Positions 1 through 7,705 of a DNA stretch of 50,375 bases are shown in pieces (within the stretch, counting starts at the first letter, position 1; every line of letters starts with the position of its first letter). The notes under the pieces are model-generated. The model saw only the letters and a list, made by a program, of their open reading frames with translations. It did no database searches and was not told the DNA's origin. The position numbers and the translations under genes were made by a program. The DNA is from Arthrobacter sp. AQ5-06 (GTDB lineage Bacteria; Actinomycetota; Actinomycetes; Actinomycetales; Micrococcaceae), in assembly GCF_003287955.1 (NCBI RefSeq), contig NZ_QMKP01000022.1, positions 1 through 50,375 of the forward strand, given 5' to 3'.

Positions 1-1562
1 AGGGCAAGCCCACCGTCATCCTGGCCAAAACGGTCAAGGGCTACGGACTCGGACCCCACTTCGAGGGCCGCAACGCGACCCACCAGATGAAAAAGCTCAC
101 CCTCGATGACCTGAAGAAGTTCCGCGACCACCTGCGGATCCCGGTCACCGACGAGCAGCTGGAGAAGGACCCGTACCAGCCTCCGTACTTCCACCCGGGC
201 ACCGATGCGCCGGAGATCCAGTACATGATGGAACGCCGTGCCCAGCTCGGCGGTTCTGTTCCTGAGCGCCGCTCCAAGCACCAGGAGATCGCCCTCCCTG
301 AAGCAAAAACGTACGAGGTCGCCAAGCGCGGGTCCGGCAAGCAGCAGGCAGCCACCACCATGGCGTTTGTCCGGCTCCTCAAGGACCTGATGCGGGACAA
401 GAACTTCGGCAAGCACATCGCGCCGATCATCCCCGATGAGGCCCGCACGTTCGGCATGGACGCGTTCTTCCCCACGGCGAAGATCTACAACCCCAAGGGC
501 CAGAACTACCTGTCCGTGGACCGGGACCTGGTCCTCGCGTACAAGGAATCCGCTCAGGGCCAGCTCATCCACCCAGGCATCAACGAAGCAGGCGCCGTCG
601 CAGCGTTCACCGCCGCAGGAACGTCCTACGCCACCCACGGCGTACCGCTGATCCCGGTGTACGTGTTCTACTCCATGTTCGGCTTCCAGCGCACCGGCGA
701 CGCCTTCTGGGCCGCTGGGGACCAGATGGCCCGCGGTTTCATCATCGGCGCCACCGCCGGCCGGACCACCCTGACCGGCGAAGGCCTCCAGCACGCCGAC
801 GGCCATTCACCGCTGCTGGCCTCCACGAACCCGGCAGTGGTCACCTACGACCCCGCCTACGGGTATGAGATGGGCCACATCATCCGGGACGGCATCGAGC
901 GCATGTACGGGCCCGATTCGGCTGACCGGAACCTCATGTACTACCTCACGGTCTACAACGAGCCCATCACGCAGCCCGCGGAACCCGAGGAGCTCGACGT
1001 GGAAGGTGTCCTCAAGGGCATCTACCTCGTGGCTCCGGCGAAGATCGATGGTCCCCGGACCCAGATCCTGGCCTCCGGCGTCTCCGTCCCCTGGGCCATC
1101 GAGGCCCAGCGGCTGCTCGCCGAGGACTGGGGCGTCTCCGCCGATGTCTGGTCCGTGACGTCCTGGAACGAACTGCGCCGCGACGGCATGGCCGCCGAGG
1201 AAGAGGCGTTCCTGAACCCGGGCAAGCCGGCCCGTGTTCCGTTTGTGGCCCAGCAGCTTGCCGGTGCCACAGGACCCGTGGTGGCAGTCTCGGACTACAT
1301 GAAGGCCGTCCCGGACCAGATCCGCCAGTTTGTGCCGAACGAGTTCGCCTCGCTCGGTGCGGATGGGTTCGGCTTCTCCGACACCCGGGCCGCTGCCCGC
1401 CGCTTCTTCAAGAACGACATCCACTCCATCGTGGTCCGTTCCCTGGAACTGCTGGCGCGCCGCGGCGAAGTTGATGCCCATGCCCCGGCCCAGGCAATCG
1501 AGAAGTACAAGCTGCACAACGTCAACGCCGGTTCCACCGGCAACGCGGGCGGCGAGTCCTGA
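1..1562 (+). CDS. aceE: Pyruvate dehydrogenase E1 (homodimeric AceE), 3' part
   Basis: Thiamine-diphosphate E1 enzyme that decarboxylates pyruvate and passes the acetyl group to the E2 lipoyl domain of the cytosolic pyruvate dehydrogenase complex. The frame is open from base 3 and gives 519 residues. The family is about 900 long, so the N-terminal 40% or so, with the start, lies outside the window. The first visible residues (KTVKGYGLG, then GRNATHQMKK) match the end of the first ThDP-binding domain. The transketolase-like middle domain follows (PGINEAGA, YSMFGFQRTGD, GRTTLTGEGLQHADGHS). The C-terminal domain has the SLGADGFGFSDTR segment typical of AceE. The Met at base 87 is internal and not the start. 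A strong hairpin follows 32 nt after the stop, so the gene ends its own transcription unit. High confidence. Confidence 0.96.
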   Translation, partial: GKPTVILAKTVKGYGLGPHFEGRNATHQMKKLTLDDLKKFRDHLRIPVTDEQLEKDPYQPPYFHPGTDAPEIQYMMERRAQLGGSVPERRSKHQEIALPEAKTYEVAKRGSGKQQAATTMAFVRLLKDLMRDKNFGKHIAPIIPDEARTFGMDAFFPTAKIYNPKGQNYLSVDRDLVLAYKESAQGQLIHPGINEAGAVAAFTAAGTSYATHGVPLIPVYVFYSMFGFQRTGDAFWAAGDQMARGFIIGATAGRTTLTGEGLQHADGHSPLLASTNPAVVTYDPAYGYEMGHIIRDGIERMYGPDSADRNLMYYLTVYNEPITQPAEPEELDVEGVLKGIYLVAPAKIDGPRTQILASGVSVPWAIEAQRLLAEDWGVSADVWSVTSWNELRRDGMAAEEEAFLNPGKPARVPFVAQQLAGATGPVVAVSDYMKAVPDQIRQFVPNEFASLGADGFGFSDTRAAARRFFKNDIHSIVVRSLELLARRGEVDAHAPAQAIEKYKLHNVNAGSTGNAGGES

Positions 1563-1594
1563 TCAACTCCTGCTGACCTGCTGTCAGCGGAAAT

Positions 1595-1644
1595 GAACGA
1601 CGACGGCGACCCTCACCGAAAGGCGAGGGTCGCCGTCGTCGTTC
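1595..1644 (+). terminator. Strong hairpin downstream of aceE
   Basis: Perfect 20-bp inverted repeat (1595-1614 with 1625-1644) and a 10-nt loop. No clear U-tract follows, only a short TTTCTGT further on. It lies just after the aceE stop and before the next promoter region, as a terminator should. Confidence 0.8.
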
Positions 1645-1692
1645 CCCTGCGTTTCTGTACAGGAGCCCGCCTGTGATGCAGGTCCAACAACG

Positions 1693-1709
1693 TTGTAGCC
1701 TTTGCACAA
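1693..1709. promoter_or_regulatory. Operator-like site before the regulator gene
   Basis: 17-bp imperfect palindrome TTGTAGCCTTTGCACAA. It agrees with a second site before fabD (2995-3011) as TTGTAGnCTTnnnACAA. It ends 36 nt before the regulator start and lies upstream of the proposed -10, where autoregulation is plausible. A perfect 10-bp palindrome ACAACGTTGT (1687-1696) overlaps its left edge. Confidence 0.55.
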
Positions 1710-1733
1710 ATGGGGCTTGCCGGGCATGCACCG

Positions 1734-1739
1734 TATGCT
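1734..1739 (+). promoter_or_regulatory. -10 hexamer TATGCT, leaderless spacing
   Basis: TATGCT is followed by 6 nt and then the ATG at 1746. This is the TANNNT spacing that would put the transcript 5' end on the start codon. No usable Shine-Dalgarno spacing exists, because GAAGG directly abuts the ATG. Confidence 0.5.
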
Positions 1740-1745
1740 CGAAGG

Positions 1746-2990
1746 ATGCCAGAGCCAACCACCCCGCCCGTGAAGCGCAAGCCGTCCTCGCGCAGCATGA
1801 CACCGGAGAAATCCGAAACCCTGAAAAAGCTCCGGGCCAGCGTGGGTCAGCTCTCCACAACCACCCTTCGCCAGCTGGAGAAGTCGCTGCCGTGGTATTC
1901 CCGGCTCAGCTCCGATGAGCGCTCGGCCCTGGGCATGGTGGCGCAAAACGGCATCGCAGCGTTTGTCACCTGGTATGAGCGGCCCAGCTCGCCGTCGTGG
2001 ATCCTCTCCGACGTTTTTGGGACGGCCCCCACAGAGCTGACGCGCTCCATCAGCCTCCAGAAGGCGCTCCAGCTCATCCGGATCGTGGTTGAAGTGGTGG
2101 AAGACCAGGTGCCGGTCATCGCCCCGGAAGCTGACCAGCCCTCCCTCCGCGAAGCGGTACTGCGGTACTCACGGGAAGTGGCCTTCGCCGCGGCAGACGT
2201 ATACGCGCGGGCGGCCGAGTCCCGCGGTTCCTGGGATACGCGGCTGGAAGCGCTAATCGTGGACGCCATCCTCCGTGGCGAAAACACGGACGCGCTACGG
2301 TCCAGGATCGCCGCCCTGGGTTGGAAGGCACAGGAGAGGTTCACTGTTATGGTGGGCAATTCGCCGTCGGAACCCAGTGCCAGCTACGTCAGCGAACTGC
2401 GCCGCCTGGCGGGCCGCTATGCCGAGGACGCGTTGGTAGGCATCCAGGGCGACCGCCTGATCCTGATCCTTGGCGGCGTCCAGGACCGCGAGACCGCGTA
2501 CCTGAAACTCAGCGAAATGTTCGCCCCCGGCCCGGTGGTCTACGGCCCGGAAGCCGGTTCCCTGCTGGAGGCCAGCGGATCAGCGCAGTCTGCCTTTTCC
2601 GGCCTGACCGCCGCGAGGGCCTGGCCCGCCGCTCCCCGGCCCGTGGCCGCCGATGACCTGTTGCCGGAACGCGTCATCTCCGGTGACGAAGCGGCGCGCC
2701 GATCCCTGGTGAAGAACATCTACCGTCCGCTTGTCGCTGCCTCCAACGGGCTGGTCGAGACCCTGGGCACCTACCTGGAGTTGGGTCATTCCCTGGAGGC
2801 GACTGCCCGTGAATTGTTTGTGCACGCCAACACCGTCAGGTACCGGCTCAAGCGCGTCTGCGACGTCACGGGCTGGGATCCGCTCCTCCCTCGGGAGGCG
2901 TTTGTGCTGCAGGCGGCGTTGGTGGTCGGACGGCTTGCGGCGCCGCCAAAAGCCCCGGCGGAGCGTCATCCGGCGCGGAATCAGCCGTGA
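1746..2990 (+). CDS. fasR: PucR-family transcriptional regulator, FasR-like
   Basis: DNA-binding regulator of 414 residues next to the fatty acid operon. In Streptomyces the PucR-type protein at this position, FasR, activates fabD-fabH-acpP-fabF, and the same role is inferred here from gene order and the shared operators. The C-terminal 65 residues form the PucR-type helix-turn-helix (SLEATARELFVHANTVRYRL). The central part resembles the PucR GGDEF-like linker. The N-terminal 150 residues are helical with no clear ligand pocket motif. I chose the ATG at 1746 over the one at 1710 because a TATGCT hexamer ends 6 nt before 1746 and because the region around 1710 holds the operator. The protein would then begin MPEPTTPPVK. 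The regulator and fabD are 87 bp apart on the same strand. Family high confidence, exact target inferred. Confidence 0.85.
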   Translation: MPEPTTPPVKRKPSSRSMTPEKSETLKKLRASVGQLSTTTLRQLEKSLPWYSRLSSDERSALGMVAQNGIAAFVTWYERPSSPSWILSDVFGTAPTELTRSISLQKALQLIRIVVEVVEDQVPVIAPEADQPSLREAVLRYSREVAFAAADVYARAAESRGSWDTRLEALIVDAILRGENTDALRSRIAALGWKAQERFTVMVGNSPSEPSASYVSELRRLAGRYAEDALVGIQGDRLILILGGVQDRETAYLKLSEMFAPGPVVYGPEAGSLLEASGSAQSAFSGLTAARAWPAAPRPVAADDLLPERVISGDEAARRSLVKNIYRPLVAASNGLVETLGTYLELGHSLEATARELFVHANTVRYRLKRVCDVTGWDPLLPREAFVLQAALVVGRLAAPPKAPAERHPARNQP

Positions 2991-2994
2991 GTCG

Positions 2995-3011
2995 TTGTAG
3001 ACTTCCTACAA
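2995..3011. promoter_or_regulatory. Operator-like palindrome before fabD
   Basis: TTGTAG-ACTTC-CTACAA is a perfect 6-bp inverted repeat with a 5-nt spacer. It ends 66 nt before the fabD start and shares TTGTAGnCTTnnnACAA with the site before the regulator gene. It is the best candidate for the FasR-like protein's site in the fab promoter. I could not place a convincing -35/-10 pair between it and fabD. Confidence 0.6.
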
Positions 3012-3077
3012 TCTGACCCCTTGAGCTTGGTGCAGAGAAACACCGCTGGATGACCCGTAATTTGGAAAGCTGGATAC

Positions 3078-4007
3078 GTGCTTGCAATAGTCTGCCCTGG
3101 ACAGGGCTCACAGACCCCTGGTTTTCTGGCCCCTTGGCTGGAACTGCCTTCAGTAGCAGGCCATCTGGCCTCCCTCAGTGAGGTCGCAGGCATCGACCTG
3201 ACAGCCCACGGGACTACCTCTGACGAGGAAACCATCAAGGACACCGCCGTTGCGCAGCCCCTGATTGTTGCCGCCGGGCTGGTCGCCGCAAAGTCGCTGT
3301 TCGACGTCGAACTCGGCACGCTTCCCGTGATCCTTGCCGGTCACTCCGTCGGTGAAATCACCGCCTCGGCCCTCGCCGGCGTGCTCACCGAGCAGGAAGC
3401 CATGACGTTCGTCCGTGAACGCGCCAACAGCATGGCCGCCGCCGCTGCCGTGACCCCCACCGGCATGAGTGCCGTGGTGGGCGGGGAGCCTGCAGAGGTC
3501 CTGGCTGCCATCGAGGCTACCGGCGCGACACCGGCCAATGTCAACGGCGCGGGCCAGACCGTGGCAGCCGGAACCTTCGAACAGCTCAAGGCCCTGGCGG
3601 ACAACCCGCCGGCCAGGGCACGCGTCATCCCGCTGAAGGTGGCCGGAGCGTTCCACACCTCACACATGTCCCCCGCCGTGAGCGCCCTGGAGTCGCTCAA
3701 GCCGAGCCTCAAGCCGCAGAAGCCGCAGGTGCCCCTGCTGTCCAACTTTGACGGCCGGGAAGTGACCGACGGCGGCGCCGCCGTCGAGAGCCTCATCGCG
3801 CAGGTCTCCCGGCCGGTCCGCTGGGACCTCTGCATGGAAACACTTGTGCAGCGCGGCGTCACCGGTGTCATTGAGCTGGCCCCGGCCGGCACCCTGGCCG
3901 GGCTCGCCAAGCGCGGCATGCCCGGCGTTAAGACGGTTGCAGTCAAAACCCCGGACGACCTCACGGCCGCACTGGCACTCTTCGCAGAACTGGAGGGAAA
4001 TGCATGA
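3078..4007 (+). CDS. fabD: Malonyl-CoA:ACP transacylase
   Basis: Transfers malonyl from CoA to acyl carrier protein, supplying extender units to fatty acid synthase II in the cytosol. It has 309 residues, the family length. It begins with the CPGQGSQ motif, has the nucleophile Ser90 in AGHSVGE, and His193 in AFHTSHM as the partner. The start is the GTG at 3078, preceded by GGAAAG 8 nt upstream. It is the first gene of the fabD-fabH-acpP-fabF cluster and overlaps fabH by 4 nt (ATGA), so the two are translationally coupled. The upstream palindrome suggests control by the FasR-like regulator. High confidence. Confidence 0.97.
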   Translation: MLAIVCPGQGSQTPGFLAPWLELPSVAGHLASLSEVAGIDLTAHGTTSDEETIKDTAVAQPLIVAAGLVAAKSLFDVELGTLPVILAGHSVGEITASALAGVLTEQEAMTFVRERANSMAAAAAVTPTGMSAVVGGEPAEVLAAIEATGATPANVNGAGQTVAAGTFEQLKALADNPPARARVIPLKVAGAFHTSHMSPAVSALESLKPSLKPQKPQVPLLSNFDGREVTDGGAAVESLIAQVSRPVRWDLCMETLVQRGVTGVIELAPAGTLAGLAKRGMPGVKTVAVKTPDDLTAALALFAELEGNA

Positions 4008-5065
4008 GCGTTCCCACGCTGAAACAGGTTCCCGTAAACGAATACAGCCGCATCATCGGCCTCGGGGCATTCCGGCCTGACGTCATCGTCACCAACGACG
4101 ACGTCTGTCAGTGGATTGATTCCTCGGACGAATGGATCCGCCAGCGGACCGGCATCGTGACCCGTCACCGGGCCGCCGCCGACATCAGCGTCATCGACAT
4201 GGCAGAGGGCGCCGCCCGGGAGGCCCTGCAGCAGGCAGGCATCGAAGCCTCCCAGCTTGGTGCCGTCATCGTTTCCACCGTCACCCACCCGTACGCCACG
4301 CCGTCGGCCGCGGCTAGCCTGGCTGACCGCATCGGTGCGACGCCGGCACCTGCCTTCGATATCTCGGCCGCCTGCGCCGGGTACTGCTACGGCATCGCAC
4401 AGGCTGATGCCTTGGTCCGCTCCGGCACCGCCACCTACGTTCTGGTGGTCGGGGCGGAGAAGCTTTCCGACGTCATCGACAACCGGGAACGCACCATTTC
4501 CTTCCTGCTGGGCGACGGTGCAGGCGCTGTTGTCATCGGCCCCTCGGACACCCCCGGAATCGGCCCCTCGGTGTGGGGCTCGGACGGCAGCAAGTGGGAC
4601 GCCATCGGCATGACGCGTTCCATGCTGGATGTCCGAGACCTCAGCATGGCGGCCCGCCAGTCCGACGAGCCCGGCGACTTTGCCCTGCTCGAAGAAGCGC
4701 AGGAGCTCTACCCCACACTCCGCCAGGACGGGCAGACGGTCTTCCGCTGGGCGGTCTGGGAAATGGCCAAGATGGCACAGCAGGCCTTGGAGGCCGCTGG
4801 CGTCCAGGCGGAAGACCTCGTTGCGTTCATCCCCCACCAGGCCAACATGCGGATCATCGACGAGATGGTCAAGAAACTGAAACTTCCCGAATCCGTCACC
4901 GTGGCCCGGGACATCGCCGATGCCGGAAACACCTCGGCGGCCTCCATCCCCCTGGCCACCCACCGCCTGCTCAAGGAAAACCCTGAGCTCAGCGGCGGCC
5001 TCGCACTCCAGATCGGCTTCGGCGCCGGGCTGGTCTTCGGTGCCCAGGTAATCGTCCTTCCTTAG
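4004..5065 (+). CDS. fabH: 3-oxoacyl-ACP synthase III
   Basis: Condenses an acyl-CoA starter with malonyl-ACP to begin fatty acid synthesis. In branched-chain actinobacteria the usual primers are isobutyryl- and anteiso-type acyl-CoAs, which is family knowledge and not shown here. The protein has 353 residues with the full Cys-His-Asn triad: Cys124 in ISAACAGYCYG, His278 in FIPHQANMRI, and Asn309 in DAGNTSAASIP. It has a longer N-terminus and middle loop (about residues 190-245) than E. coli FabH. Its ATG lies inside the fabD stop (ATGA). An 81-nt gap separates it from acpP. High confidence. Confidence 0.97.
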   Translation: MSVPTLKQVPVNEYSRIIGLGAFRPDVIVTNDDVCQWIDSSDEWIRQRTGIVTRHRAAADISVIDMAEGAAREALQQAGIEASQLGAVIVSTVTHPYATPSAAASLADRIGATPAPAFDISAACAGYCYGIAQADALVRSGTATYVLVVGAEKLSDVIDNRERTISFLLGDGAGAVVIGPSDTPGIGPSVWGSDGSKWDAIGMTRSMLDVRDLSMAARQSDEPGDFALLEEAQELYPTLRQDGQTVFRWAVWEMAKMAQQALEAAGVQAEDLVAFIPHQANMRIIDEMVKKLKLPESVTVARDIADAGNTSAASIPLATHRLLKENPELSGGLALQIGFGAGLVFGAQVIVLP

Positions 5066-5146
5066 GAACGCCCCACACAGGCCGCATCCGCGGACTGCAC
5101 CGTTTCCGGCACCCCCTGCCGGCAATAACAAGAAAAGGAGCCGTCA

Positions 5147-5392
5147 ATGGCTAGCAACGAAGAGATCCTGGCCGGCTTGGCTGAAATCGTCAACGAAGAA
5201 ACCGGCCTTGCCCCCGAGGCTGTGGAAGTGGACAAGTCCTTCACCGAGGACCTGGACATCGACTCCATCTCCATGATGACCATCGTGGTCAACGCCGAAG
5301 AGAAGTTCGGCGTGCGTATCCCGGACGAAGAGGTCAAGAACCTCAAGACCGTGGGCGACGCCGTCAGCTTCATCGCCGGCGCACAGGCCTAG
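5147..5392 (+). CDS. acpP: Acyl carrier protein
   Basis: Small acidic cytosolic carrier of 81 residues that holds growing acyl chains on a 4'-phosphopantetheine arm. The attachment site is Ser40 in DLDIDSISMM. The sequence is acidic throughout, as in the family. AAAAGGAG lies 6-8 nt before the ATG, a strong ribosome binding site fitting a very abundant protein. The 154-nt gap to fabF is the largest in the cluster and holds a hairpin (5426-5456), which could lower fabF expression relative to acpP. High confidence. Confidence 0.97.
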   Translation: MASNEEILAGLAEIVNEETGLAPEAVEVDKSFTEDLDIDSISMMTIVVNAEEKFGVRIPDEEVKNLKTVGDAVSFIAGAQA

Positions 5393-5425
5393 CCCAAGGC
5401 TTTCAGCCCCTTATGGCTGACTGGG

Positions 5426-5456
5426 CTGCCGGTCCGTGCTCAGGCCGGACCGGCAG
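5426..5456 (+). other. Intercistronic hairpin between acpP and fabF
   Basis: Perfect 11-bp stem CTGCCGGTCCG/CGGACCGGCAG with a 9-nt loop and no T-run. It could be a processing or mRNA stability element, or a partial terminator separating abundant acpP message from fabF. Function is inferred only from position. Confidence 0.5.
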
Positions 5457-5546
5457 TCCACCACACTTTTCGGCAGCCAGCTGCCCCACACGCGGGACCC
5501 CGCCGGATAACCGGATACGGCCTGCCCACCGACAGAGAGTGATCCA

Positions 5547-6782
5547 ATGACACGCAAAGTAGTCATTACCGGTCTGGGTGCCACCACGCCCATCGGCGGC
5601 GACGTACCCACCATGTGGAACAACGCGCTGAAGGGGGTCTCCGGTGCCCGCACGCTGGAAGACGAATGGGTCGCCACGTACGAACTGCCGGTCCACTTCG
5701 CCGCCCGCTGCTCCACTCCGGCCCTGGAGGTCCTGAGCCGCGTTGAGGCCAAGCGGATGGACCCCTCCACCCAGTTCGGCGTCATCGCCTCCCGTGAAGC
5801 CTGGGCCGATTCCGGCATCACCGAGATTGACCCCGACCGCCTAGCAGTCGCCTTCGCCACCGGCATCGGCGGCGTCTGGACCCTGCTGAACGCGTGGGAC
5901 ACGCTGAAGGAAAAAGGCCCCCGCCGCGTCCTGCCCATGACGGTGCCCATGCTGATGCCCAACGGCGTCGCAGCAGCCGTCAGCCTTGACCTTGGTGCCC
6001 GTGCCGGCGCCCACACCCCTGTTTCGGCCTGCGCGTCGGGCACCGAAGCCCTTCACCTGGGCCTGGAACTGATCCGCTCCGGCAAGGCGGACGTGGTGAT
6101 GTGCGGCGGCGCTGAAGCAGCCATCCACCCCATGCCCCTGGCCGCATTCGCGTCCATGCAGGCGCTCTCGCGCCGCAACGATGACCCCCAGGGTGCCTCA
6201 CGCCCTTACGATCTGGGCCGCGACGGCTTTGTGATGGGCGAAGGCGCCGGCGCGCTGGTGCTCGAGGCTGAGGAACACGCCATTGCCCGCGGCGCCCGCA
6301 TCTACGGCGAACTGGCCGGTACCTCCGTGACGGCCGATGCCTACCACATCACCGCCCCTGACCCCCAGGGCCTGGGCGCCACCCGCGCGTTGAAGGCAGC
6401 CATGTTCGACGGCCGGATCCAGGCCGAGGACGTTGTCCACGTCAACGCGCACGCCACCTCCACTCCCGTAGGTGACAAGCCCGAGTACACGGCCCTCCGC
6501 GCCTCACTCGGGAACCACATCGACAACGTCGCAGTGTCCGCCACCAAGTCACAGATGGGCCACCTCCTGGGCGCGTCCGGTGCCGTGGAAGCAGTACTCA
6601 CTGTGCTGGCCGTTTACCACCGCAAGGCCCCGGTCACGATCAACCTCGAGAACCAGGACCCCGAGATCCCGCTCGACGTCGTCACATCGGCGAGGGATCT
6701 GCCGGCAGGCGACGTTGTGGCGCTGAGCAACTCGTTCGGCTTCGGCGGCCACAACGCCGTGATCGCTGTCCGCAGCATCTAG
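5547..6782 (+). CDS. fabF: 3-oxoacyl-ACP synthase II
   Basis: Elongating condensing enzyme of fatty acid synthase II, joining acyl-ACP with malonyl-ACP. The 411 residues carry the complete KAS II set: Cys162 in SACASGTEALH, His302 in VNAHATSTPVGD, Lys334 and His339 in ATKSQMGHLLG, and the terminal NSFGFGGHN loop. GAGAGTGATCC precedes the ATG. It is the last gene of the fab cluster and is followed within 32 nt by a strong terminator. It is not part of a polyketide locus, since no other polyketide gene is nearby. High confidence. Confidence 0.97.
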   Translation: MTRKVVITGLGATTPIGGDVPTMWNNALKGVSGARTLEDEWVATYELPVHFAARCSTPALEVLSRVEAKRMDPSTQFGVIASREAWADSGITEIDPDRLAVAFATGIGGVWTLLNAWDTLKEKGPRRVLPMTVPMLMPNGVAAAVSLDLGARAGAHTPVSACASGTEALHLGLELIRSGKADVVMCGGAEAAIHPMPLAAFASMQALSRRNDDPQGASRPYDLGRDGFVMGEGAGALVLEAEEHAIARGARIYGELAGTSVTADAYHITAPDPQGLGATRALKAAMFDGRIQAEDVVHVNAHATSTPVGDKPEYTALRASLGNHIDNVAVSATKSQMGHLLGASGAVEAVLTVLAVYHRKAPVTINLENQDPEIPLDVVTSARDLPAGDVVALSNSFGFGGHNAVIAVRSI

Positions 6783-6813
6783 CCGCGGCGCGGGAACAGC
6801 AAGTACCGCAGAC

Positions 6814-6851
6814 AAAGCAGAGGCCCCGCCATGTGGCGGGGCCTCTGCTTT
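6814..6851. terminator. Bidirectional rho-independent terminator after fabF
   Basis: Perfect 17-bp stem (6814-6830 with 6835-6851) with an ATGT loop. The arms end in AAA and TTT, so it can end fabF transcription on the plus strand and the DUF3145 transcript on the minus strand. Confidence 0.85.
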
Positions 6852-6927
6852 GCTTTGGAGCGCCGTATTCCGATCCTGCTGCCAGGACAGTGGGCAGGAA
6901 GTACGACGGAGTGACGTCCGGCGCCGG

Positions 6928-7431
6928 TCAACCCACCTGGTGCAGCCAGCGGACCGGCGCGCCCTCGGCTGCGTGGCGGAACGGTTCGAGTTCCTCGTCC
7001 CAGGCCTCACCCAAGGCCAAGGAAAGCTCGTGGTATACGGCGGAGGGATCGCCGGCGCCCGATTCGTAGGCGTAGCGGATACGGTCCTCTGAGACCATGA
7101 TGTTGCCGTGGACATCCGTCGTGGCGTGGAATATCCCCAATTCGGGAGTATGCGACCAGCGGCCGCCGTCAACGCCCTGGCTCGGCTCTTCAGTGACCTC
7201 GTAGCGAAGATGGGCCCAGCCCCGAAGAGAAGAAGCCAGCAGCGATCCGGTGCCCGGGGTTCCCGTCCAAGAGAGCTCGGCGCGGAACATTCCGGGCGCG
7301 GCAGGCTGAGGGGTCCACTCAAGATCCGTCCGCTTGTCCACGACGGATCCAATGGCCCACTCAACGTGCGGGCACAGTGCTGTTGGGGCTGAGTGAACAA
7401 AAAGCACACCACGGGTCATTGCAACAGACAT
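6928..7431 (-). CDS. DUF3145 family protein
   Basis: Conserved actinobacterial protein of unknown function, 167 residues, soluble, with no signal peptide or membrane segment. It begins MSVAMTRGVLFVHSAP, the usual start of the family. A longer reading from 7581 adds 50 residues with poor coding character. The ATG at 7431 is supported by GGAGG 6 nt upstream. Members are often found just downstream of fabF, as here but on the opposite strand. A role linked to lipid metabolism is a guess from that neighbourhood. A weak promoter (TTACCG, 17 bp, TAATAA) may lie around 7530-7560. Family assignment is confident, function unknown. Confidence 0.85.
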   Translation of the reverse strand: MSVAMTRGVLFVHSAPTALCPHVEWAIGSVVDKRTDLEWTPQPAAPGMFRAELSWTGTPGTGSLLASSLRGWAHLRYEVTEEPSQGVDGGRWSHTPELGIFHATTDVHGNIMVSEDRIRYAYESGAGDPSAVYHELSLALGEAWDEELEPFRHAAEGAPVRWLHQVG

Positions 7432-7576
7432 TCCATCCTCCATAGCTGTAGGTACGTCTTCCCCAACGACCTCTGCCTGGATGAAACTGCCCGGTGCTGT
7501 ACGTTCCAGCGGCGGTGTTCCCTGCCTGATTATTAAGCTGTGTCCGGACTTGCGGTAACGCGCGAAGCGAAAGAGC

Positions 7577-7593
7577 TTCAAGCGAAACTTGAA
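7577..7593. repeat. Inverted repeat TTCAAG-N5-CTTGAA
   Basis: Perfect 6-bp inverted repeat in the 274-nt gap between xerC and DUF3145, about 146 nt upstream of the DUF3145 start. It could be an operator or a small hairpin. The rest of this gap shows no gene. Confidence 0.35.
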
Positions 7594-7705
7594 AGTTGCC
7601 GGACGTGACTCTTATTGTGCCGTACGCCGCGTAATTACGCCAGTGCGATTCGCCACAGGTGACACGGACCAGGATTACCCGGCCTTGGCGGGAATCGCCC
7701 GGCTC

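Noticed and set aside
3341..5131. 596-codon minus-strand open frame across fabD and fabH
   Set aside because: Antisense shadow of two clear enzymes, with no recognisable domain and no ribosome binding site.
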